Of a stretch of DNA of 64,000 nucleotides, positions 12,592 through 25,194 are shown piece after piece (position 1 is the stretch's first letter; each line of letters opens with the position of its first letter). The stretch covers positions 1,170,327 through 1,234,326 of the forward strand of contig NC_054880.1 of assembly GCF_018320785.1 (NCBI RefSeq), read 5' to 3'. This DNA comes from Cheilinus undulatus. Its lineage: Eukaryota; Chordata; Actinopteri; Labriformes; Labridae. Both the position numbers and the translations under genes were made by a program. The notes below the pieces were generated by a model. The model was not told where the DNA came from. It ran no database searches and was given only the letters and a program-made list of their open reading frames with translations.

Positions 12592-13012
12592 AGGTGCAGC
12601 TCTATAAATTAGAATATCATCAAAACTTTTGAATAAATTCAGCAAGTCAAACTCATATTTTTCATAGATTCAATCAACTCAGACTGATATATTACAAGGC
12701 ATTGCTGCAGTAATTCAAGTAAAAGGAGCCACGACCAAGTACTGAGTGCTGTACATGTTCATACTTTTCAACTGTTCAACATTTCTGTGTTAAAATTCTT
12801 TTTCTATTGGTTTTAAGTTATATTTATTTTTTTCTGATATACAGAATTTGGGGGTTTTATTATCTGTAATGATAATCATCAAAATTAAAAGAAATAAAAA
12901 TGTGAAATACATCTGTCTGTGTGTAATGGATCTATGTATAGTTTCTCTTTTCCATTAATTAAAAAAAAAAATCAACTTTTTGATGATATTCTAATTTACT
13001 GAGATGCACCTG
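12592..13012. mobile_element. MITE with ~38 bp terminal inverted repeats
   Basis: Left end AGGTGCAGCTCTATAAATTA followed by GAATATCATCAAAA, and right end TTTTGATGATATTCTAATTT followed by ACTGAGATGCACCT, are inverted copies. The interior has no coding capacity. The ends look like a widespread fish Tc1/mariner-type family. Confidence 0.7.
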
Positions 13013-13829
13013 TGTCAGCGATAGCTGGTTCAGCCTGTAATATATCAAACGTGAGGAAAAAAAAGAGGGAAATGTAACAAAAATACAGCATAATATGCAA
13101 ATTAGGATATATGTATGTTATAATTAATGTGTCATATTTCTGATTTATGAAGTGTGCTGTAACACTGTTTTTAATAAAAAATCTGGTGCAGTGGTTATGC
13201 TTGTAAAATCCTGACTCACGTTCGTCAGTGACACTAGCTCATGTTAACAACAGAGTCTGAGCAGAGCGCTGAAAGGCACATTTGTTGTTGCTGTTCTCTA
13301 CTTCCACTGGCCCATGCAAAGTCTTTAATTCTTTGTGTTTTGTTTTGCCTTTTTCTTCCTCTTCTGCATTGGTTGGTGCTTACCTTACAGTTTGGAGCAT
13401 CACTGCCACCTTTATTTGTGGGTAATACTGTCATCTGTATTTGCTATTGTTTCTCCATTCAGACTGTTAAAGGAATTCAGACGTATTTGTTGGGGCACTG
13501 ATTTAGGATGAATAGAGTTTCAGTAGAGAAAAGGTCACACGGTAAGTCAATTATTTCACTGAAAAAATCTGAAACATTTTCTTTTTCTTTATCACCAGTT
13601 GTTCCAGGACAGACAAGTATGGAAGCCAATTTTCACCACTTAAAAATGGTAGACTATTCTAAAAAAAAATACAATGTCAACATTATAAAATAAAAAATGA
13701 AATTATGAGCTGAAATTTATCAGTATGAGATGGAAAGTCAAAGTTACGCCAGTGCATCTCATAATTTACACTTTTTATGTCAACACACCAGTGCAGCAAA
13801 AACCAAAAACCTGATCACCACTGACAGTA
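13013..13829. other. Stretch without recognised gene
   Basis: AT-rich, nothing supported. Confidence 0.5.
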
Positions 13830-14398
13830 GCTGCGTTCCCATGACAGTTTTTTTGCAAAATAAAAGCAATATTTCTTAAATTTTGACTAAGTACAATTGC
13901 GCTTTGAATGTGTTTCCATTGAAGGGAGTTTTGGGCATGAGCCTCGAATTCTCGTAAAATCTCATCTCACGAGACTCCGCTGCAAGGAAGCTGGACGTTA
14001 AAACCTGTTGCGTGTTGGTACAAGTGCGTGTTGAACAAAAGATGAAGGCAAAGGATGATAGTTCAGAGGCAAAGTTCGAATGTGTGGCAAAAGTCACATA
14101 TAAGGGTATAAGTATGATGTTTAGAAAAGTCTCGCCTCTTCTGTCCACACGTCTTGGAGTGACTGGTCATTTGACACCGTACATTACATCTTGTGATGTG
14201 TATATGCAGAAAAAGTGTTTCCATTGCACTCTTGTGATATCTGTATCAAAGCATCTGAAAAACCTCCAATGAGAGTGTAAACAATTTTAAGCAATATTTG
14301 AGAGGTTTCAAAATTCAGGTGTTTCCATTACCAGTTTCTTATTGCGCTAGTTAGATTTTGCGCATTTCTAAGGGTAATGGAAACTACTATGGCAGCTA
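13830..14398. mobile_element. Foldback-like MITE, copy 1 (inverted partner of copy 2)
   Basis: Starts TAGCTGCGTTCCCATGACAG and ends with GGTAATGGAAACTACTATGGC. The sequence from about 13850 to 14060 is the reverse complement of about 14765-15010, and its right end mirrors the left end of copy 2. Confidence 0.6.
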
Positions 14399-15019
14399 CT
14401 AGCTGGGTTTCCATTACACTTGGAAATGCACAAAATCGAAATAGTGCAATAAAAAAACTGGTAATGGAAACACCTGAATTTCGAAAAAACCCTAAAATAT
14501 TGCTAAAAAGTTTTTACGCTTTCATGAGGAGGTTTTTCAGGCGTTTCGATATAGAAATATATCGCAAAAGTGCAATGGAAACTCTTTCCCCACATTTACA
14601 AGTCACGGTACGTGACGTACGGTGTCCAGTGATCAGTCACGCCCAGACAACATGGCGCAGTACATGCAGACAGAAGAAGAGACGAGATTTTTCTTAACAC
14701 CATACTTCTACCCGTATGCGTGGCTTGTGCCATACATACAGACTTTACCTCTGAACTATCATCCGTTGCCTTCGTCTTTTGTTCAAAATTATCAAGGCAA
14801 CCACCGTAGATGTAACCAAAACCGAACCAACACGCAACAGGTTTTGAGCGTCAAGCTTCCCTGCAGCGGATTCATGCGAGATTAGATTTTATGAGAATTG
14901 CAAGGCCAATGTCCAAAACTCCCTTCAATGGAAACACATTCAAAGCGCAATTGTACTTCATCGAAATTTAAGGAGTATTTTTTTTATTTTGCGAAAAACT
15001 GTAATGGAAACCCAGCTAC
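14399..15019. mobile_element. Foldback-like MITE, copy 2
   Basis: TIR TAGCTGGGTTTCCATTACA at the left (14401) and TGTAATGGAAACCCAGCTA at the right (to about 15018); TACTA flanks on both sides are a possible target duplication. Repeated 'TAATGGAAAC' blocks occur inside. No coding function inferred for the open frames that cross it. Confidence 0.6.
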
Positions 15020-15059
15020 TATCAGTTTGGGAACAGAGGAAAAATACTTTTTCACAGCT

Positions 15060-16120
15060 CTACACTGTGTTCCAAATTATTATGCAAATGTGATTTTAAT
15101 CAAACAAACATTTGATATTTAATTTTTAAATTAAAGTTTTCAGTTCTGTTAGTTTCCATTGCCTTCATCAGTCTCAGACAGATTTAGCCATTAGGTTACC
15201 AGGTGGGCCTAGTTAAAGGGAAACTACGTAAGGAGGCTGGTCACAGGTTTCATTAATGTGGGAAAGAAAGATCTTTTGCAGATATTACTGGATATTTCAT
15301 GAGAAATTAAGAAAAGATTGAAAAGATTTGTGTGTGATTCAGAGCGCAGACGAGTTAGTTCAGATAAAGGTGTATTAAGGAAAGTTTCTGTATGGCAGAT
15401 CTTAAAAGAGCAGCCTGGACTTACTGTCTTTAAAAGCTTTTAAGCCATCAACCCAGTGGTGCACAGTCAAGATCTAAACGTCCTTTTTCAGACAACCTGG
15501 GCTTTAGGTATATGTGTGCTGCAGTCATGTCACTTGAATTATTAAAGAAGTTGTTACAATAAAGATGAAAAAAGCCAAGCAGAAATCAAAACTCAAGTGA
15601 AAAAAGTGAAAACAAAGATCATTCTGTGACAAAAAGTCTTAAAAATATTTACATATTTACAAAACAGCCCATGCACCTTTTGGAATTGGCTTATTTTTAG
15701 TCATAATTCAAAGCAGTTCCTGTCTGCAGAGACAAAAACAGACACATCACAACCTCTCTGTGTCTCTTTCTCTTCATTATGAGTCTATCAGGCTTTCTGA
15801 TCCAGTTTCAAAGTGTTTGCACATGTGCCATTTGGCAAAGCACAATGTGACGATGGAACAGCCTGCCATTGGTTGTCACAGCCTGTCACCATGCATTTTC
15901 GAGAATTGCTATGATGGCTAAGACTGGAGGAACTGCAGGAATGATCAAAAAATTTGATTATGAATGGATGAAAAGACGTTAAATATCAGAGTTACTGGTG
16001 TGGGTTTAAACTTTAGAGAGTCACCTAAGTTTCAGGCTTGCTAGAAAACATTCTGTAAGAACTACAAAGGCATGGATAAAATCATTAGAATGGCACAATG
16101 GAGGGCTTTCAGAAGCAAAA
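15060..16120. mobile_element. Decayed DNA-transposon remnant
   Basis: Starts with an ACACTGTGTTCCAAATTATT end typical of a fish Tc1/mariner-type family. Scattered transposase-like stretches follow without an open frame. The right boundary is uncertain. Confidence 0.35.
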
Positions 16121-16553
16121 CAAAACCGTGGCTATGATTTATGTTTCAAACATTATTTAACTTTATATAATATGTGTCTCTTCTTGTTGTTGTTACTATT
16201 ACGCCAGAGCCGGAGGTTTTTTTTTTTTTTTTTTTTTTAACCTTTTTTCTGTCCTGAATATTTCACTACTTACGGGGCTCAAAAGTAGCTTGATAATTAA
16301 GAATGTCTGTGTTTTAGTATGTTGAATACTAGGCAAAGTCATAAAAAGCTCAAAACATGACCTGTTTGCAGAGGTGGAAAAAGTACTCGGCTATTGTACT
16401 CAAGTAAAAGTAAAGTTACTTTGGATATTGAATAATAACCCACCCTCTCAGCTCACACAGCATCATTTCCTCATGTCCCTCTGGCCTAAACCTTACCTGG
16501 TATTTCTTACATTTGAAAACAAGGTCTACACATCATCTTTTGGGTCTATTTTG

Positions 16554-16559
16554 TTTATT
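16554..16559 (-). promoter_or_regulatory. Polyadenylation signal of lipocalin B (AATAAA)
   Basis: AATAAA on the minus strand about 27 bases after the TAA stop, followed by the GACCTTGTTTTC block shared with A and C. The 3' UTR would be very short. Confidence 0.45.
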
Positions 16560-16585
16560 TACTCCCATAGATTGAGTTTTACAGC

Positions 16586-19500
16586 TTAGTAGTCTGCTTT
16601 GACAGTGATGCCCTCACCGTCAACACAGAAGCCTGTGGGGAGAAAGAGAGAAAAAAATTCAGTTCTGTCCGAAATCCTACGGCTACATTCCAGTTCAGTT
16701 AGCTACATCTGAACACGACTCACTGTTCTCAGGGTTGTAGAGGAAGTTTGGTTCTCCTGTGAAACCCAGACAGCTGGCCTGCTCCTTGAACTGTCCCATG
16801 TCTGAGTCCTTCACGGTGGACTCTTTGGCTAGAAACCAACAAAAAAGCAAAGAAAAACCAGAGCAACTGAAGGAATGTTAAGAGACTGACAGAAAATACT
16901 TTCTTTTCGACCCATTTTTCCTACCGAACAGGTAAACAGCATGAGCATGGATCACACCCTCCATCTCCTCGTTGACAAGGCTGCTTAAATTCAACGCCTG
17001 AAGAACCATGTTGAAGTTTGTGGCGGTGTAGTTGAAGCTGAAGACTGTAGTTTCCTCAGAGGATGGCAGTACATGGGAAACGATGCTGAGGTTCCCCACT
17101 GAGGACATAAACAGTGTAGATAAATAAAAACATATTAATTAAAATGTTCTTTAATCTGAAAAAGACACTTTTCAGCTAGACTCAAATAAAGGTGCATGGT
17201 TTAATTTTTTAAAAGATTTGGATTTTTCTCTAAAGAAAGGAAGGACCAGTATTTAGAGTAAGGAACGAAATGAGAGACCGCAAGGATGACTTGCAGTACA
17301 TGGCTGAGAAAACCAAGACCTCTCCGAACAGGCCTGTAGTGTGTTTGTGTAAAAACACACCATGCAATCAATAAGACACATTTTTAGCAGTGTAAGGCAC
17401 ACTGGCCCCCAGTGATTTGGGGTGTCTGTGGTTTCACAACACCAAATCTGGAAGCAAAATGAGCCGTTCTGTTGCTCAATTACATACAAGTGTGTTTTTG
17501 GTGTCAAACCCACCAAGAGCTAGGTGCACCTACAGGCTGGTGCGTTGGTATTTGCATTGCAGATTTAAGGGTTTTTGTGTTAAAGAAGTAGTGAACACTT
17601 TAACATTTTTTTTTTAGCTGTACCCTGAGGTATCTGACTGAACTATGATAAAACACATCATTGCTGGTGTTATTTCTGACATTTTCACCAAACTGATAAA
17701 AATCTGCATTTTATGGCGTTTAGTTAGCTCAAACGGACATCTGTTTTGAAAAATCCTTTTTGAAAAGGTGTAGCTTATGTGACGTAGAAACCCACCATTG
17801 GTAGCTAAAGTAGCTAAAATGTACACTCTGCAACAGAAAGGTGGAGGGTCAGTGGTTTATTCTGTGCTGAACCATAGACTGGTTTTAATCACCTTCACGA
17901 AGTGGTTATTGTTTTTCATTTTTGCTCTCCAAACCATCAAGAAGTACAATTTCAAGATAATTTTATAATGAATGAATTTAAAACACAAATGTGACGTGAT
18001 GCTTTAGATATCCCAGAGGTAGCTCCAGCTGCCTGGAGTCCCTCCCTGGCACCACTTTTACTTTTTAGTAAGCTACAAAGGACTCGCTATAAACTTTTTC
18101 ACTATTGTTGAATCACTACATGTTTGTTTCAACACACTTGGACTCATTTGTGTGTGGGGGGGCCTCTGCTTGCAGGGTGTGTGTGAAGCGTCTAGTGCAG
18201 TAGTGCAGTAATATAGAGATGTTTGTAGTTAGTGCATGCTGCATGTTGCTTTCTGCTTGCTACTCTCTGCTTACAGCTACCGCCGCCAGCTAGCCCCTTG
18301 TAGGGGTTAAAAGAGGAGCCGAGTGCGTAAGCCTCCTACTGCTGGTACACAGCCTCTCCACAACCAAGTCTCCTGCAGTGCCTCCTTGTGGCCACACATG
18401 GTAACTGGGTAACTCGTGGTCCCAGGCTAAACTGTGGGGGATCTCAGAGCAGCAGTGGGCCCCAGAGACGCAGTTTATAGGCCCGACTTGGTGCGGACAT
18501 GCCCTGCCACCCGTAAGCCCTGCCCCACCTATGGGTAAATAGCCCCACTGTCTTGTGGGTAAGCCTATTTAGGCAAAGACTAAGGGAGCACACCCTGACA
18601 GAAAAGCAATGCGCTGGCAGTGTGCACAATAGGCAGGCCTTAAAAGACCAAGAACCCGACAGCCTCCTGCAACCAGGATGGGGACTGGTCGTCATGGGCT
18701 TACACATGCCACTGGGTTTACCTCATCATGGTGAAGATAGTGCTACTGGGGAGGACGCACCCCCAATGGCACTTTAAAAACCTCCTTGCGCAGGTATCCA
18801 CCTCTGACCACAGTGAACCATACCTTACCCCTGATACAAAACCTCGACCAGCCCCCAACCTTCCTGGAGGTCCTATCAGCTGTCTGCTCTCTCAAAAACA
18901 ACAAGTCCCTGGGTAATGACAGCATCCCTGCTGAGTTGTTGAAACAAGGAGGCTACCTCTGCACAAGAATGCTGCATAAGTTCATCTCTACGGTCTGGGC
19001 CAATGACAACGTTCCACAACAGTGGAGAGACACCAATATTGTTGCCATTTATAAGAGCAAAGGTGACAAGGCTGTCTGTGGCAACAGCAGGGGCATCGCA
19101 CTCCTTGCAGTTGCTGGTAAGGTCCTGACAAAGGTGATGCTTCAGAGACTGATTCACAACATCACTGTATCAATACTGCCTGAATCGTAATGTGGCTTTA
19201 GGACGAGCAGGAGCATGGTAGACATGATCTTCACAGCTCAGCAGCTGCAGGAAAAGTGTAGAGAGCAACACCAGGACCTGTTCATGGCCTTTGTCGATCT
19301 CTCTAAAGCTTTCAACATTGTCCAGAGAGAACCCCTCTGGAAAGTGCTTCTCAGATTTGGTTGTCCTAACAAGTTCGTGAGCATTCTCCGCCATTCCATG
19401 ATGGAATGACTGCTCAGGTGACTGTAGGAGGACACGAGTCTTCCTCCTTCCCTGTACATACAGGGGTAAGGCAGGGGTGTGTACTAGCACCAGTACTTTT

Positions 19501-22500
19501 TAACATCTTCCTGCTATGTGTCACCCAGTTACTCTACAAGGAGACTGAGGACAGCAGCAGTGTGACTGTAGACTTCCGTCTAGATGGTAATCTCTTTAAT
19601 CTGAGGAGGCTCCAGGCAACCACAAAACTACAAAGGGACAGAGTCCTTGAGCTTCAGTATGCAGATGACTGTGCTCTTGTATTTCACAGCCCACATGACC
19701 TCCAATCCGTTCTAACTGCTGCGGTAAGAGCATACAGCAGGATGGGACTGTCTGTGAATACCATCAAAACAGAGGTAGTATGCCGATGGAATAACAAAAT
19801 CCCATCTACACCACCTACCTTCACTGTTGCTGGTGAGCAACTGTCTGTTGTCCCATCCTTCAAGTACCTGGGCAGCATTCTTTCTGAAGACAGTACCATT
19901 GATGGCGAGGTCCAGAACAGGATAAAGCAGGCATCAGCTGCTTTTGGGAGACTCCAGAATCGAGTCTTTCAGAACAAGAACCTCCATCTCCGCACAAAGG
20001 TTGCTGTCTATCAAGCCATCTGCATCACCACCTTCCTCTACAGCTGTGAAGCCTGGGTAACTTACCGTTGACAGACAACAATCACCCAGCACCAGCTACG
20101 ATGGCTGGGTCATGTAGTAAGGATACCCTCAAACCAGAGTGCTATATGGCCAACTCCACTATGGCCGACGCTCTGCTGGAGGGCAGAAGAAGTGCTACAA
20201 ATATCAACTGAAGACGGCATTAAAGAAGTGCAAAATCAGACCCGAGGCCCAGGAGGATGTTGCTGCTGACCGTAACACCTGGTGTCAGTTGTGCGTGGAT
20301 GAAACCAATCTGATGGAGGAGGAAAGGACAGCCAGAAGACAGGAGAGGAGACTCAGGAGGAATGCACCTGCAGCTCCTGCTGCCACTACTACTACTTCTT
20401 TAACCTGCCCGTCCTGCGGCAGGACCTGTGGATCCAGGATAGGACTATACAGCCACCAAAGGACTCACTGTTAGGAGTGGGTGTCATCATCGGACTTCGA
20501 CGGAAAACCGCAAGCAGGACTCATTTACAGACAGAACCAACATATAAAACCCCCGGTTTCATATCAGATCAAGTCACTTACTTTGCATTTTTGCTGCACC
20601 ATCTTCAACGGTTACTCTGACGGTTGTGGACACACAAGTTCCATTCCTGAGAAAGGAGAGGGAAGAAAAATTCTAATTTTGTACATTTTGGATTAGTGCA
20701 TGAAATGTAATGTTCTCCATTTCTTTCAAGGCAGATAGCTATCTGACTGATCAGTCTATTTATTAAAGAAAGAAATAATGTATTAGAGAGGCCACCATAA
20801 GATTCACATCACAATACAGAGGCTACCCTATGATATGCATGATGATAAAGAGACCAGGATAGGAAATGTATCATGATACAGAGGCTAAGGTACGTATCAT
20901 GTTACAGAGGCCATTAAATAATATGTACAGTATAGGCCACATTATGTATCATAATATAGTGGCCACAGTAGGAAACATATCACGATATAGCAGGATAATA
21001 GGATTTATATCCTCAAAATTATACACATTATGATATGAATGCTACTAAACATTAGCCACAACAGGATACATATCATGATAGAATGGCCACAACAAGATAC
21101 ATGTCATGATACAGTAGCCACAACAAGATACATGTCATGATACAGTAGCCACAACAAGATACATGTCATGATACAGTAGCCACAACAAGATACATATCAT
21201 GATAGAGTGGCCACAACAAGATACATGTCATGATACAGTAGCCACAACAAGATACATATCATGATAGAGTAGCCTCAACAAGATACATATCATGATACTG
21301 TCGCCACAACAGGATACATATCATGATACAGTAGCCACAACAAGATACATGTCATGATACAGTAGCCACAACAAGATACATGTCATGATACAGTAGCCAC
21401 AACAAGATACATATCATGATAGAGTGGCCACAACAAGATACATGTCATGATACAGTAGCCACAACAAGATACATGTCATGATACAGTAGCCACAACAAGA
21501 TACATATCATGATACAGTAGCCACAACAAGATACATGTCATGATAGAGTAGCCACAACAAGATACATGTCATGATACAGTAGCCACAACAAGATACATGT
21601 CATGATAGAGTAGCCACAGCAAGATACATGTCATGATACAGTAGCCACAAGATACATATCATGATACAGTAGCCACAACAAGATACATGTCATGATACAG
21701 TAGCCACAACAAGATACATATCACGATAGAGTAGCCACAACAAGATACATATTATGATACAGTGGCCACAGCAAGATACATATCATGATAGAGTTGCAAC
21801 AACAAGAACAACAACCCCAGACCGTTTAATACTCACATCTTGTTCTTCTGATGGACGACATGCTCACTGGGGCCTGATGGTCCTTCAGTAAGGTTCAACC
21901 AGAAACTCTCAGTAGTCTTCAGTATGGCGGCCATTACCTTATTATTAATGTAGCCCATGACTAAGTTCATCCTCCCGTGCATCTGCATGAGGTAAGCGAT
22001 GAAGACACTAATTTGTTATTTATTGGTAAAGATCATAAAGCTGACCCTTGACATTTTGGCATTACCCCATATTAGAGGCTATATTTTAAAATGGCCTCTA
22101 TGATATTTAATCATTTGAGTTCTGAGCAGATAATATTGATCGGTATTTACACAAATGTGTTATACAGGCAATTTTACAAAACACCACATCCGACTCTACC
22201 CGAATGAACTTTCAGAATAAGGTAAAAAACCAAAGGCCTTTTTATAAAGTAGACATCACATTGATTTGCATGTTAGGCATAGATTAACTCACAGACTGGA
22301 ATAAGAGGGGACCTTTTACTTACATATATTTACAATATACTGAGTAAAAAAAGAAACACTAAAATCCACAACAAGGAGATCCAAAATTTTTACCCGCAAC
22401 ATAGAAACAACCAACTGTTTGGGTTTCACAACACATGACGGTCAGTACAAGCACAAGGCGAGAGACTGATTCCATATTTCCTCCATAAACAGCTGTTGCT

Positions 22501-23219
22501 TTGTACTTTAGGTTAGGTCACACCTCATTATAAGTAACCTGGTTGGAGATCCATATTTAGGGCCCAAGCTCTGACCTCAGAACAAGGACCCTATTGTATC
22601 TGTGGGCATCTTTAGATAATATTTTTTTGGACTCTTTCCGGCTTGTTTCAGGGGCCTTCACGAAATATGCATGAAATTTATACACATATGTATCAGAGCT
22701 AGGAAAAATAAAGTCACCTGAAACCTTCCTCTGATATGGACAGTAAACACACTACAAACAGTTAAAGGTCAGATTAAGGCTGCTATTGGTTGTTTTGACC
22801 AGCATTGCTGTTGTCACATCTGAATTATCATTGCATTTTTATGCATTTAGCATGATTTTAGCTTCCTTGTCCAACTTTTTATATTTAATTTGCACTGTTT
22901 GTGAATCCCTCCCCCTGTTTTTGTCTTTCATAGATCAACATAAAGATTCATTCTTAGTTTTGCTTCATATTTGTAACTGTTATTGTAATACTTATGCCAA
23001 AACATCTATTGACAAGTGTCTACAAAGCTGCAAACTGCTTAAGAGCTTAAATGCAAATATTTATTCAGAGACCCAGACAGGAAGCAGCAGAGGACTTACC
23101 ACTGAGAGGTCAGTCAGTGGCAAAGCCTTCACCAAGGGTTCGCATTCTTCAGCTGTCAGAGCCGAGCTTCCCATGAACAGGCCCATTACCAGGAGAAGAG
23201 AGCTGAATCGCAGGTCCAT
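16586..23219 (-). CDS. Lipocalin B: TBT-bp / saxitoxin-tetrodotoxin-binding-protein-like, six coding exons, 218 aa
   Basis: Exons (minus): 23219-23100, 21982-21837, 20646-20582, 17098-16925, 16828-16724, 16632-16586 (TAA). Phases match A and C exactly (0,2,1,1,1) and no stop or frameshift is seen. Signal peptide residues 1-20; HGRM at 42-45 replaces GxW. Sequons include NLT in exon 2, NGTC at 90-93, NLS at 113, NYT, and NLSS later in exon 4, making it the copy richest in predicted N-glycans. The CxxC of A and C in exon 4 is replaced by SSEETT, leaving four mature cysteines (26, 93, 188, 206), the usual two-disulfide arrangement. Exon 5 has a TAG acceptor. Intron 3 contains a LINE (18150-20516) and intron 2 a 31-bp minisatellite ending about 40 bases before exon 2. 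The TATA box seen in A and C is altered here. The reading frame is intact, so it may be functional with changed expression; that is inference. Confidence 0.85.
18150..20516 (+). mobile_element. LINE (non-LTR retrotransposon), 5'-truncated and decayed, in intron 3 of lipocalin B
   Basis: Flanked by the 10-bp direct repeat GGACTCATTT at 18140-18149 and 20517-20526. Coding remnants include reverse transcriptase: [13 protein letters not shown] near 18915, [11 protein letters not shown] near 19190, FVDLSKAF near 19290, [13 protein letters not shown] near 19465, and the catalytic YADD at 19658-19669. Near the 3' end a C2H2-like finger reads [21 protein letters not shown] stop at 19188, a frameshift near 19400 and a deletion/frameshift near 20070-20140 break the ORF. 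The endonuclease region is missing. The element is in the opposite orientation to the host gene. Clade not assigned; no poly(A) tail is seen. Confidence 0.85.
18786..20474 (+). pseudogene. Broken LINE reverse-transcriptase ORF
   Basis: The polymerase frame is spread over at least three frame segments: 18786-19409 (with an internal TAA at 19188), 19406-20071, and 20139-20474. Motifs from the RT fingers to the YADD palm and the C-terminal zinc finger are readable, but the protein cannot be made intact. Confidence 0.8.
20760..21795. repeat. 31-bp minisatellite in intron 2 of lipocalin B
   Basis: Unit GCCACAACAAGATACATGTC followed by ATGATACAGTA, 31 bases. It is homogeneous from about 21050 to 21795 (roughly 24 units) and degenerate from 20760. 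Variants alternate CATGTCATGATACAG and CATATCATGATAGAG. Ends about 40 bases from exon 2. Confidence 0.85.
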
Positions 23220-23259
23220 GATGTTGGGCTTTAGAGTAAACCAGAGAGAGGAGAATCCT

Positions 23260-23311
23260 TGAGTCATTCAGCCTTTTCATTCAGAGAAATACATGGCCCA
23301 TTTACAAGGTT
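23260..23311 (-). promoter_or_regulatory. Promoter of lipocalin B with altered TATA element
   Basis: The upstream block 23287-23311 matches lipocalin A (7094-7118) almost base for base. Between it and the GGCTGAATGACTC block, however, the sequence reads CTGAATGAAAAGG instead of the TATAAA(A)GG of A and C. Confidence 0.5.
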
Positions 23312-23354
23312 CCTGCAGTATCCACTATTTCTTTATATTTCTTTATTTTTTTTT

Positions 23355-24000
23355 GGTCAGAAATATTTGGAAAGCAATGTCAGACTTCAAAGCTTTGCTG
23401 TGAAATTTTCATGTGAAATTTCCTGATGCCAGAGAATAAAGTACAAGGAAAACATTGTTAAAATATGCAAAAAAGGGTCAAGAAAGGCAAAGGGGGACAA
23501 GAAAATGGGAGGGAACATACGTGAAAAGGGGGTAAAAATAGGCAAAAATGGGTTTAAAGAGGCAAAAAATGGGTTAAGAGAGGCAAAAAAAGGGGCAACA
23601 GTGGTGAAAAGCAATTTATAAGTGGCAAAAATTGGTTTAAAGAGATTAAAAGGGACAAAAAGGGACATAAATGGTAAAAATGAAAATGATGCAAAGCTGT
23701 TAAAAATGGCTACAATGGGAAAAAGTGGAAAAAATTGGGAAAAATTGGCAGACACAGTGATGAAAATTGGTTAAAGAGTGGCAGGAATAAGTTATTTCAA
23801 CACCAGAACCCAATCACAGTTTGACACTTTTCAGCTCCAAAATTAAACAACTGTTAGTCAGGATGCTAGCACCAATGCTACCGATCTAACACAGATATAT
23901 TATAAATAATAAATCACAACTGAGGAGGGTCCATTCACTGGGATTGTCAGGGATCCAGGCACTTCTTGGGGCAAACCTAAAAATTTTTAAGGGAAATTAA
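23355..24000 (+). repeat. Dispersed repeat family X, copy 2
   Basis: Head AAAGCAATGTCAGACTTCAA near 23372, purine-rich core of GGCAAAAATGGGTTAAAGAG-like units 23460-23765, and a tail (TTAGTCAGGATGCTAGCACC near 23855, then GAGGAGGGTCCATTCACTGG) shared with copy 3. Lies 5' of lipocalin B. Confidence 0.65.
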
Positions 24001-25194
24001 TCACACTGAAGTCATATATAATTATTTTCTACATTTGCCCACCTGAGCGTTGGAAGCTGAATCAAAAAACAAGCCATCCAAAAGAGACATAGAATCAAGG
24101 ATAAGACAACCTATAGTCTCTATATTCTCTAAAGTGCACAGACAAGCATTCACCTGCATGCAGAGATGTGCTGAAATACTACGTCCACAAAAGCTGAATT
24201 CATTTACTGATGTGTAAACACCCCTGAAAGCACCAGCTGTGATAAAACAAGGGTTACTATTATTATTATTGTTATTATTATCAATAAAAACAACAACAAC
24301 AACAATAATAATGAGGATATTGATAAAAAATATATTTTTTTCATCATTATCATAACAAATATTATTTTTATTATTTGTGTTGTTTACTGTTCTGCTTTAT
24401 AATTAAGACAATAAAAAGAGTGTAGTCTAGATCTGCTCTTTTGTGTTTGTGTTTCTTGCAATAGCTTTAACCCTTAAGGGTCCACAATCATGCCTCCTTA
24501 ATTTCATCTTCTGCTGTTTTTGTCACATGATAGCGTGCAAGCAAAGCCACATTTCACAACCATTTCACTTAGAAGAGGGTTAATGTAAAACTTTTGGGGG
24601 TTATAACAAACTCTGAAATGTTTAACCCTGAGATTTTATTGTGTAGATCCTCAGAACTACAGCAGTTTGCTTCAATGATAGTTCACACCCTTCTGAATTG
24701 GTGTAATTATTTAAGGATATCCTCTCCTGCAGCTCTATTGTCTCTCTTTTGTACAGCTTTAACTGCTTTAAATCAGCTTCACTCACCTGACGCTCAGGTT
24801 AGTGTTCCCAGTGTTTCCAGAACGATGCGATGATGATTTCCTGATATGCCTCGGCTCCTCCGCTCAGAATGTGCTGGTCGGCTTTTTTACCCTGTTAACC
24901 TATCATGAAGTTACAGCCATGCCTTCAAAGGAAACATGAATGCACTGCTAAGTAAATAAAGCATATTGAGCGCTGCTTTGACTGAAACAGTCCTCGGATG
25001 GGATAACAGGTGACAGGCAGGGGAGGTCAGTTAAATATATTCAAAATATTTAAGTTTGTAGCTAGTAGAAATATATTTATGTATACTCCAGTTAAAATAA
25101 ATAATTTACACTGCAATCCCTGATGAGTTAAAGAACTCAAAATGACATGTTGACTTTAGAAACTCAAAAATTTCATTTTTCAATATCACAGATT
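24001..25194. other. Stretch without recognised gene
   Basis: Contains an imperfect TTA/AAC trinucleotide patch at 24254-24320; nothing else supported. Confidence 0.5.

Noticed and set aside
14377-15122. ORFs of 74-106 codons in the plus strand
   Set aside because: They cross the inverted repeats of the foldback MITE and change family across it; no protein features.
20760-21795. CRISPR-like regular repeats
   Set aside because: Units are directly adjacent with no unique spacers, in a vertebrate-type intron; it is a minisatellite.
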